Shown one piece after another: positions 57,681 to 64,000 of a stretch of DNA of 64,000 nucleotides. Under the pieces are notes generated by a model. The model was not told the DNA's origin and made no database searches. It was given only the letters and a program-made list of their open reading frames with translations. Positions within the stretch are counted from its first letter, which is position 1. Every line of letters begins with the position of its first letter. Both the position numbers and the translations under genes were made by a program. The stretch comes from Frigoriglobus tundricola (GTDB lineage: Bacteria > Planctomycetota > Planctomycetia > Gemmatales > Gemmataceae). The stretch spans positions 4,774,001-4,838,000 of the forward strand of contig NZ_CP053452.2 in NCBI RefSeq assembly GCF_013128195.2. Reading direction: 5' to 3'.

Positions 57681-58751
57681 ATGCCCACATCACCACCACA
57701 CACAACCGTCACGCTGTCCCAGGCGAAGGAGCTGATCCGCTGCCTCGCGGACACAGAAAGCGTGCTGCTGCTCTCGGCGCCGGGCGTGGGTAAGTCCGAA
57801 ATCGTGCGGCAGGCGGCGCGCGAAGCCGGGCTCGAACTCCGCTCGCTACTCGGCACGCAGATCGCCCCCGAGGACGTCTCCGGGGTGCCCAAACTGGTCG
57901 GCAACCGGTCGGTCTTCTGCCCGCCGCGCGTGCTGCTGCCAACAGACGACACGCCGTTCTGCCTCTTCCTCGATGAGCTGCCGGCGGCGCCGCCGGACGT
58001 CCAGAAAGCGTTCTACTCGCTTCTCCTCGAACGCCGGTTGGGCGAGTACCGGCTGCCGAAGGGAACGTGGGTGGTCGCGGCCGGTAACCGCACCGAGGAC
58101 CGCGCACTGGTGCGGACGGTGTCCAGCGCGCTCGTCAACCGCGTGTTCGTATTGCCGGTGCGGGTCGATCAGAGCGAGTGGTTGGCGTGGGCCGAACGGA
58201 ACGGGGTGCGCCCGGAGCTGCGGTCGTTCATCCGGTACGTGCCGCTGGCGCTTCAGCGGCCCGTGCCCGCCGAGCCGGTGCCGTTCTCGACGCCGCGGGC
58301 GTGGGCGCTCCTGTCCCGCGACATGCATCTGGCGGAACGGGCCGGCCGACTGACCCCGGACGAGCGGCGTGCGCTGGCGTTCGGGCGCCTCACCGCGCAC
58401 GACGCCGCCTTGCTCTGTGCGCTCTGCGAAGACGGCCTCGGCGACCTCCGCCCGGCGGCCGACTACGTCAACAACCCGGCGCTGCTGCCGAAATCCGAAA
58501 CCGCAATGTGGTTCGTGATCTCGCGGTTGCGCCAGGCGGTGGGCACCCGACAGTTGCGCACGCCGGAGGACCCGCCGGCCGCGGCCGCGTTCCACGCGCA
58601 GGTGAACACGTTCCTCGGCACGATCGGCGAGGAGTACCGTTTCGCGCTCCTGCTCGATCAGATCGAACACTGGGCCGACCTCGGCGCGAACGAGGTGATG
58701 TTGGACACCCTGAAGCGGGTCACGGGGGTACCCGTGGGCCACGGCGCCTGA
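57681..58751 (+). CDS. MoxR-family AAA+ ATPase
   Basis: The protein has 356 residues from ATG 57681. Walker A is SAPGVGKSEIVRQAAREAGL, Walker B FCLFLDELPAAPP, sensor 1 VVAAGNRTEDR and sensor 2 near STPRAWALLSRDMH. The family acts as a chaperone, usually with a von Willebrand factor A (VWA) partner gene. None follows here; the next plus-strand gene is TIGR04137. So it may work with a VWA protein encoded elsewhere. The 356-residue length is slightly longer than a basic MoxR, with a helical C-terminal extension. Confidence 0.9.
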   Translation: MPTSPPHTTVTLSQAKELIRCLADTESVLLLSAPGVGKSEIVRQAAREAGLELRSLLGTQIAPEDVSGVPKLVGNRSVFCPPRVLLPTDDTPFCLFLDELPAAPPDVQKAFYSLLLERRLGEYRLPKGTWVVAAGNRTEDRALVRTVSSALVNRVFVLPVRVDQSEWLAWAERNGVRPELRSFIRYVPLALQRPVPAEPVPFSTPRAWALLSRDMHLAERAGRLTPDERRALAFGRLTAHDAALLCALCEDGLGDLRPAADYVNNPALLPKSETAMWFVISRLRQAVGTRQLRTPEDPPAAAAFHAQVNTFLGTIGEEYRFALLLDQIEHWADLGANEVMLDTLKRVTGVPVGHGA

Positions 58752-58910
58752 CGCCTCTTTGCTGTCGGATTTTTCGCCGTCGCGTGCGGGCCGGCGCGTG
58801 GACGTCGGCCGGTGAGAGTAATAACATCACTGTTCGAGTTCGGCTCGCGGCGCGGGTCCGAAGCTCCCGACCGAAACACGAGCACGTAACACTTAACGCG
58901 AAACACGATC

Positions 58911-59159
58911 ATGTCCATCGATAAGAGCCTGAAGCGCAAGGGCGGCATGTCCAAGCAGCGGTGCGTGCTGACTCGCGCCGAGCGCATCGCGAAGATGCTG
59001 GAGAACGGCCAGTTCGGTGCGGACCGCAGCCCATACGGCTTGCCCAAGACGCGGGTCCAGAAGGTCGTGCTGAAGAAGAAGGCGAAGAAGGAAGCGGCCG
59101 AAGGCGACGCGGCGGCCCCGGCCGCCGGTGCGGCCGCCAAGGGCGCGGCCAAGAAGTAA
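58911..59159 (+). CDS. TIGR04137 small basic protein
   Basis: The protein has 82 residues. MSIDKSLKRKGGMSKQRCVL, then TRAERIAKMLENGQFGADRS, and PYGLPKTRVQKVVLKKKAKK, is the TIGR04137 small basic protein pattern shared by Chlamydiae, Verrucomicrobia and Planctomycetes. The Lys/Ala-rich tail probably binds nucleic acid or ribosomes. Function is not established, but it is a good lineage marker. It is a single gene between the MoxR and FolK-SDR genes. Confidence 0.9.
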   Translation: MSIDKSLKRKGGMSKQRCVLTRAERIAKMLENGQFGADRSPYGLPKTRVQKVVLKKKAKKEAAEGDAAAPAAGAAAKGAAKK

Positions 59160-59266
59160 GGCGCCGTTGGCGACCGGCCGGCGTGAGCGGGCGGGTGAGA
59201 TCCATGCGCGCACTCGTGCGCATCGGCCTCACCCGCCCGCTCACGCCGGTCGGTCGCCCGAATCCC

Positions 59267-60475
59267 ATGACAACCGCATACGTCGCGCTCGGCTCCAACC
59301 TCGGCGACCGCTGGGCAACCCTTTCGGCCGCGGTGCGGCGGCTCCGGGCCGAACCGGGTGTGCGGGTGACCGCCGTATCCGCGTTCCACGAAACGGCCCC
59401 GGTCGATTGTCCGCCCGGATCGGGCGAGTTCCTCAACGCGGCCGCCGCGATCGAGACGGACCGCCCCCCCGAAGACGTCCTCGAACTGCTCTTCCGCATC
59501 GAGCGGCAGTTCGGCCGCGTGCGCTCCGAACCCAACTCCCCGCGCACACTCGACCTCGACCTCATCCTCTACGGCGACCGCGTCATCGGCACGCCGGCGC
59601 TCACGCTCCCACACCCCCGGATGCACCTGCGGGCGTTCGTACTGGTTCCGCTCGCAGAAATCGCGGCCGGTGCGGTTCATCCGGTGCTGGGGAAGACGGT
59701 CGGTGAACTGGCCGCCGCGGTCGCGGCGGACGACATCCGCCCGGTGCCGCGCCCGCCGCTGCCCCAAACCCTTACCGGACTGCGTGCGCTGGTCACCGGG
59801 TCCACCAGTGGGATCGGGCTGAGTATCGCGAACGAGTTCCGGGCGCGTGGTGCCGACGTCGTCACCCACGGGCGCCGACCCGGCTCCGGCCATCACGTTG
59901 CCGCCGACCTCCGCGACCCGGCCGCGTGCGACCGGTTGGCGGACGAAGTTTGGAGCCGGTTCGGTAGCATCGATGTCCTCGTTTGCAACGCGGGGGCCGA
60001 CACACTGACCGGCGACGCGGCCAAGTGGTCGTTCGATGAGAAGTTGGACGCGCTGCTCGCGGTGGACCTCAGAGCCACCATGCGGCTGTCACGCGGCCTG
60101 GGCGGGCGGATGAAGGCGCGGGGCCGCGGGTGCGTCCTGACGGTCGGGTGGGACCAGGCCGAGACGGGCATGGAGGGCGACAGCGGGCAGTTGTTCGCGG
60201 CGGTGAAGGGCGCGGTGACGTGCTTCACGCGCAGCCTCGCCCTCTCGCTCGCCCCGGAAGTGCGGGTGAACTGTCTCGCGCCGGGGTGGATTCGCACCGC
60301 CTGGGGCGAGACCGCGAGTCACGTCTGGCAGGATCGCGTGCGGAGCGAAACGCCGCTGGGCGTGTGGGGACTGGCAGAGGACGTGGCCGCCGCCGCGGCA
60401 TGGTTGGCGAGCCCGGCGGCGGCATTCGTCACCGGGCAGACGGTCCGCGTCAACGGCGGCGCTATTAATGCGTGA
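59267..60475 (+). CDS. folK: FolK (HPPK) fused to a short-chain dehydrogenase-like domain
   Basis: The protein has 402 residues from ATG 59267. Residues 1-160 are 6-hydroxymethyl-7,8-dihydropterin pyrophosphokinase: YVALGSNLGDRWATLSAAVR, then FGRVRSEPNSPRTLDLDLIL, YGDRVIGTPALTLPHPRMHL and FVLVPLAEIA. This makes the pterin pyrophosphate of folate synthesis. A linker then leads to an SDR domain (about 172-402) with TGSTSGIGLSIANEFRARGA, VCNAGADTLTG and GWIRTAWGE. The catalytic SDR Tyr is absent: the YxxxK position is FAAVK (Phe310, Lys314), and the Ser of the catalytic triad is replaced by the VGWDQ block. So the second domain is probably not a standard oxidoreductase, though it could be a divergent FolM/pteridine-reductase-like domain. 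Confidence 0.85.
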   Translation: MTTAYVALGSNLGDRWATLSAAVRRLRAEPGVRVTAVSAFHETAPVDCPPGSGEFLNAAAAIETDRPPEDVLELLFRIERQFGRVRSEPNSPRTLDLDLILYGDRVIGTPALTLPHPRMHLRAFVLVPLAEIAAGAVHPVLGKTVGELAAAVAADDIRPVPRPPLPQTLTGLRALVTGSTSGIGLSIANEFRARGADVVTHGRRPGSGHHVAADLRDPAACDRLADEVWSRFGSIDVLVCNAGADTLTGDAAKWSFDEKLDALLAVDLRATMRLSRGLGGRMKARGRGCVLTVGWDQAETGMEGDSGQLFAAVKGAVTCFTRSLALSLAPEVRVNCLAPGWIRTAWGETASHVWQDRVRSETPLGVWGLAEDVAAAAAWLASPAAAFVTGQTVRVNGGAINA

Positions 60476-60496
60476 CACAGGTGCCCGGGACGTTCA

Positions 60497-60676
60497 TCAC
60501 TTCGAGGGTAAGGGCGGCGGGGGCGGCGGGGGCGGCGCGATGGTCTTACTGCCGCCGGGGGTGCCGGTCGTGGCCGGACCACCGGTGCCGCCCGTTGTAG
60601 GCTTCGTCGGTTCGCTACACCCTGTCAGAACTAGAACAACGATCCCGAACGCGATGGCGAGAATAGCTCGTTTCAT
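60497..60676 (-). CDS. Small lipoprotein, DUF1559 partner (59 residues)
   Basis: The open frame runs from ATG 60676 to TGA 60499-60497. The protein has 59 residues: a hydrophobic signal (AILAIAFGIVVLVLTGC) with lipobox LTGC and acceptor Cys20, then a Thr/Gly/Pro-rich linker and a C-terminal run of eight prolines ending LPSK. It lies 119 bases downstream of the DUF1559 gene at 60796 on the same strand. The frame is short enough for size-filtered gene callers to miss. Function is unknown; it is the third instance of this pairing in the window. Confidence 0.75.
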   Translation of the reverse strand: MKRAILAIAFGIVVLVLTGCSEPTKPTTGGTGGPATTGTPGGSKTIAPPPPPPPPLPSK

Positions 60677-60795
60677 GGATATTGCGACCCACTCTAGAAA
60701 AATCGGAATGTGTTGGAAATCACTTCAAAACCGGGCCATTGCGGAGCGGCGTCTACAGTGGCCTGTGCCGGGCGTCCGGACGTATGATCGCCCGA

Positions 60796-61734
60796 TTAGT
60801 TGCTGAAGCTGAAAACGGCTCCGTCGGACATACCGGACGCATAAACGAAAACGTTGGCGTCACCACTCGTGGAGAGCGGTTTGACCGAGCCGTCGCAGAG
60901 GACGAAGTTCACAATGCCGGTGTGCAAACTGCCGTAGGTGACCCAGCTCGGCGAATCGGTCAGCCCCCAGGCCGTCGGCAGGTTGAAGCCGCCCGCCCAG
61001 GTTGGCACGTAGTTGCGGCTCGCCAGTTGCTTGGGGCCGCCCAGTGCCTCACCGAAGGCCAGCGTGTTGCTCGTCCCGTCACTGATCGCGAGAATCTTGG
61101 TCTTCGTGTTGACGGCGAACGGGCCCACGTACGTGTTCCAACCGGGCATGTTCCCGAGGTATCCGGCGTTGGAAGCATAGTTGGTCGCAGCGAAGCCCGT
61201 ACCGGGCCCGAACGCATAGTAGGTCATCCCGCCAGGGTAGTACTGCATCCAGGCTAACTGGCTCACGGAGCTTGCAGTATTGATGGAGTCGGACGGGCAG
61301 AGGAAGATTTTAATGGTCGTTTGCGCAGGACCGGGGAGATAGTACCACACGTCCGAGGCCGGGTACGTGAAGCAGGCCGGGTTGAACTGCGTGTAGACGT
61401 TGTTCTGCTCAACGTAGGGGAGCAGGAAGGCGAGTGCGCCGACCTGGCTGGATCCGGTTGTACCGCCGGAGAAGTTCGAGGTGGGGCTCGGATAGGCGTC
61501 CGAGTTCGAGTTCGAGATCCCGGGGGGCAAGTACCCGTACGCCGACTCGAAATTGTGCATCGCCAGCCCGATCTGTTTCAGGTTATTGGTGCAACTCATG
61601 CGGGCCGCCGCCTCGCGCACCTTCTGAACGGCCGGCAGGAGCAGCCCGATCAGGATCGCGATGATCGCGATCACCACCAGCAATTCAATGAGCGTGAACC
61701 CGACGCGCGAGCGTCCGGTATGGGAACGAAACAT
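60796..61734 (-). CDS. DUF1559 pseudopilin-like protein
   Basis: The protein has 312 residues from ATG 61734, with AGGAGG upstream. The leader [20 protein letters not shown] and its hydrophobic helix are followed by [20 protein letters not shown]. The DUF1559 C-terminal part contains [20 protein letters not shown]. The body differs from the other three copies. A start at 61932 would add a 66-residue extension unlike any family member. The gene is followed by the 59-residue lipoprotein, in the same pairing seen three more times. Confidence 0.94.
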   Translation of the reverse strand: MFRSHTGRSRVGFTLIELLVVIAIIAILIGLLLPAVQKVREAAARMSCTNNLKQIGLAMHNFESAYGYLPPGISNSNSDAYPSPTSNFSGGTTGSSQVGALAFLLPYVEQNNVYTQFNPACFTYPASDVWYYLPGPAQTTIKIFLCPSDSINTASSVSQLAWMQYYPGGMTYYAFGPGTGFAATNYASNAGYLGNMPGWNTYVGPFAVNTKTKILAISDGTSNTLAFGEALGGPKQLASRNYVPTWAGGFNLPTAWGLTDSPSWVTYGSLHTGIVNFVLCDGSVKPLSTSGDANVFVYASGMSDGAVFSFSN

Positions 61735-62375
61735 CCAAACCTCCTGTGAAGGAGGCGCGAACGCGAACGGAGGAGAGGAAACGGGCAGCGTTTTCCGACG
61801 CGAGCGCGCTCCAACCTGCCGATAAAATCGGCGGTCATTGAATGAAAAAAATAGGCGAACGCTACAGATACCGCGGGCGGGGCGAAAGAGAGGAAGGCGG
61901 GGTGGGAAATCAGGTCGCGGGCCGTTGATCAAAACAGATGTACCACACCCTGAGCTTTACCTTGCGAAACAGAGGCCAATCTGTCAAGTATACTTTCGCA
62001 ATTTCAGAATCGGTTCATTTTCTTTGTAAGTTCCGCAAACTATTCGGATACGCCGCCCGGACCCAATCGGATTGCGGTCGCGGTTACCGTACACCGCACG
62101 GCCGCACTCCATCCCCCCCGCTGTTTCCGGTGCCTGTCGGCGCCGCAAGGGGATCATAAGGGGATACCGTGAGGATTGTTCCGGCTTGCGGGAGTTTTTC
62201 CCGACGCAGCAAGTTTCTGCGTTCGGGGCAAGGGCTCCATAGGCACGAAACCGCTTCGCGGGGACGGCTGATGCTGTACGAAGTGGTCGTGAAGGGGCAA
62301 TGAGACGCGGTCGCCGCGGCTCTCATCACCGGACGATCCGTGCCCCCGGCGGGGCGGCGCGTGACACACCGCGGG
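61735..62375. other. Intergenic region between two DUF1559/lipoprotein pairs
   Basis: This 641-base gap lies between the lipoprotein ending at 62376 and the DUF1559 gene starting at 61734. The part near 61960-62060 is AT-rich with TTGACA on the minus strand (complement of tgtcaa at 61981-61986) and is the likeliest promoter area for the 61734 gene. No coding frame or repeat is convincing. Confidence 0.45.
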
Positions 62376-62579
62376 TCACGGGAGCTGTTTGGCTCTCTCG
62401 TTCGGCGCGGCTTGCGGGCCGGGAGCCGGCACCAGTTTCGCGCGTGGTCCGGCGCTCGTGAGCGCCCCGCCCTTCGTTTCCCGCGGCACAGGGGCCGTCG
62501 GCACTTCAGCCTGGCCGCTCGACCGGGCGCAACCCGCCGCGCTCGCGGCCAGGACTATTCCGAGTACACACGATCGCAT
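62376..62579 (-). CDS. Small lipoprotein, DUF1559 partner
   Basis: The protein has 67 residues from ATG 62579 (GAGG about 10 bases upstream). The signal MRSCVLGIVLAASAAGC has lipobox SAAGC with acceptor Cys17. The mature part is Pro/Ala/Arg-rich with no fold (VPTAPVPRETKGGALTSAGP). It begins 57 bases after the DUF1559 stop at 62637, on the same strand: the fourth DUF1559/lipoprotein pair. Function unknown. Confidence 0.75.
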   Translation of the reverse strand: MRSCVLGIVLAASAAGCARSSGQAEVPTAPVPRETKGGALTSAGPRAKLVPAPGPQAAPNERAKQLP

Positions 62580-62636
62580 GCGATAGCCTCTGGGAAAAGT
62601 TGTGCGCGGGCGAGGCCGGTTCGAGGGCCGCGAGAG

Positions 62637-63620
62637 TCAGTTGGTCAGGGTGGAAAAGTCGAACACCTGGCCGTCGCTCGTGGCGGAGGCCCACACGATG
62701 TTCGGCCAACTGGTGGGCTTCCGAAACGCCCGGACCCCACCGTCACCTATCGCGAACTGGACGACCGACGTGTGCGAGCTACTGAACTGGTAAAAGAAGT
62801 CCGTCCCCGGAACGTTCAGGACCCCGCCCCAGCCCGTTGCGACCGGGGGGGATGACATCCAGGTCCAAGCCACGTTTGGGCTGCCGGTGAAGATCGAAGC
62901 CGGGTTGGACCCCACCTCGCCGAACATGATCGTGTTGCTCGACCCGTCCGTCGCGGATTCGATCCTGTTTTTGGACCGGTTCGAGAAGTAGCCCCGATAG
63001 GGGTCACTCGCGGTATTCAGATACCCCGCACACGCGGTGTAGTTCGTCTTCCCCAGCGCGGCCACGGCGGCGGGGGTGTTGAACCCGGACGCGTAGCAGC
63101 ACGCGCCCGAGGACGTGGGCCACACAAAGGCCATCGCAAACGTCGCTTGCGCCGAAAGGGCGTCACTCGGGCAGACGAACGTCTTGATCTGCGTTTGCGC
63201 CGCCGCCCACGATTCGTTGTAGTTCCACCACGACGGGGACGCGGCGGCCACGTTAACCAGGCTCGGCGGAACCGAGCCGCTGGTCATGTACGTCCAGACG
63301 TTGTTCTGTTCGATGTAGGGCAGGAGGAACGCGAGCGTTCCGACCGCCTGTTCGTTCCCGGTGTACGCCGCACCGGCCGCACCCGCCGGGTACGGGCCGA
63401 GGAACCCCGGCGGCAGGTAGTCCATGGAACCCTGGTAATTGTGGGCGCCGAGGGCGATCTGCTTGAGGTTGTTGCTGCACGACATGCGCGCGGCGGCCTC
63501 CCGGACCTTCTGGACCGCGGGGAGCAACAGGCCGATGAGGATGGCGATGATGGCAACCACCACCAGCAGCTCGATCAGCGTGAACCCACGACGGGCGTGT
63601 CCGGCGCGCAAGCGACACAT
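62637..63620 (-). CDS. DUF1559 pseudopilin-like protein
   Basis: The protein has 327 residues. The leader [20 protein letters not shown], then [20 protein letters not shown] and [20 protein letters not shown], is the DUF1559 N-terminus; the C-terminus has [20 protein letters not shown]. It is followed by a 67-residue lipoprotein gene. The promoter must lie in the region to its right (63621-64000). The first 40 residues are almost the same as in the other three copies. Confidence 0.94.
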   Translation of the reverse strand: MCRLRAGHARRGFTLIELLVVVAIIAILIGLLLPAVQKVREAAARMSCSNNLKQIALGAHNYQGSMDYLPPGFLGPYPAGAAGAAYTGNEQAVGTLAFLLPYIEQNNVWTYMTSGSVPPSLVNVAAASPSWWNYNESWAAAQTQIKTFVCPSDALSAQATFAMAFVWPTSSGACCYASGFNTPAAVAALGKTNYTACAGYLNTASDPYRGYFSNRSKNRIESATDGSSNTIMFGEVGSNPASIFTGSPNVAWTWMSSPPVATGWGGVLNVPGTDFFYQFSSSHTSVVQFAIGDGGVRAFRKPTSWPNIVWASATSDGQVFDFSTLTN

Positions 63621-64000
63621 CGACGGGCCTCCGACGTTTATTACAGACGCGACCTCGACCGCGAGATCGCAGGGACGCGGGACGGCCCGCGGGTGGCGGC
63701 TTCATTCGGCCAGATTGACTTTTCGCTCGGTCAAACCATAGGACAGAAAATTGGCGGGCGTGAACGGAATGAAAGTGAGATCGGACGTGCGGAGAAGCGA
63801 TCTTGCGCCGGGTTGAATTTCTCTCGTGTGGGGCTAAACGACGAGTGGCGCGGCCCGCTCCGGCGAAGGAGCTGCCGCGCGGTGCGACCCGGATGTGAGG
63901 GAGCGGGGAAGCAGCGGCGTGCATTCGGGTTGGAATCCAGGAGAGTTCTCCCGTGCTTGAAGTCGCGGACGCATTGGCCGAAGTGCTGAAGCACGCCCGG
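63621..64000. other. Upstream region of the last DUF1559 gene, no gene seen
   Basis: This 380-base stretch at the window end is slightly AT-richer near 63710-63790 and probably holds the promoter of the DUF1559 gene. No coding frame, repeat or RNA gene is supported; an open frame on the minus strand (63731-63994) lacks any family or composition support. Confidence 0.45.

Noticed and set aside
63731-63994. 87-codon minus-strand frame at the window end
   Set aside because: It has basic, low-complexity composition and no start site or family; it probably overlaps promoter DNA.
1-64000. tRNA, rRNA, riboswitch and origin signals
   Set aside because: No cloverleaf with a CCA-type acceptor, no rRNA-like sequence and no DnaA-box cluster was recognised by eye; a tRNAscan or covariance-model search would settle it.

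Overview
The window is GC-rich bacterial chromosome from a planctomycete, most likely the family Gemmataceae. The evidence is lineage-specific: four DUF1559 pseudopilin-like genes, two TIGR02996/leucine-rich-repeat proteins, a TIGR04137 small basic protein (a Planctomycetes/Verrucomicrobia/Chlamydiae marker), a PVC-type CxxCH cytochrome, an ECF sigma factor with a huge membrane-anchored C-terminus, and two planctomycete-type Ser/Thr kinases. No rRNA, tRNA, CRISPR array, prophage or intact insertion sequence was seen.

Layout. 1-1.4 kb: the end of a DUF5678-like gene overlapping a retropepsin-like gene, then a Gemmata-type hypothetical. 1.9-8.2 kb: a secreted beta-propeller protein with inserted PDZ domains, and an ECF sigma/kinase pair whose kinase is fused to a DUF1080 domain and frameshifted in a CG tract. 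8.9-16.6 kb: a DUF1559/lipoprotein pair, a Gp37/Gp68 (DUF5131) protein, two TIGR02996-LRR paralogs and a tandem S51 peptidase. 16.7-25.5 kb: a DEAD-box helicase coupled to a small membrane protein, a kinase, a second DUF1559/lipoprotein pair and the 944-residue ECF protein. 26-29.3 kb: a partial complex I cluster in the order nuoI-A-B-(DUF4058)-C. 29.3-39.9 kb: a Tyr-rich secreted protein, a ubiquitin-like-fold membrane protein, a Tat-exported acetolactate-synthase-like enzyme, a PilZ protein, an LptA-like protein, a 2-hydroxyacid dehydrogenase, a GT39 glycosyltransferase and an SDR. 40-48.2 kb: a TetR-controlled MacB-type ABC export operon. 49-60.5 kb: a membrane protein, ispE-spoVG, a CpaF-like protein without its ATPase domain, the PVC cytochrome, a response regulator, a MoxR ATPase, TIGR04137 and a FolK-SDR fusion. 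60.5-63.6 kb: two more DUF1559/lipoprotein pairs.

Themes. (1) All four DUF1559 genes are followed on the same strand by a small lipoprotein gene; one of these, at 60497-60676, encodes only 59 residues. (2) Intergenic gaps are filled with long inverted repeats of several families. They sit inside operons (the ABC operon, nuoI-nuoA), twice as recognisable copies of one family, and once in frame inside a glycosyltransferase gene. (3) Unusual domain architectures recur: SpoVG with an inserted zinc ribbon, FolK fused to an SDR lacking the catalytic Tyr, a CpaF N-terminal domain alone, and a tandem S51 peptidase with a dead first copy.

Start codons were reassigned where a Shine-Dalgarno site, signal peptide or domain boundary argued for an internal start. 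All family assignments come from reading motifs; no database search was run.
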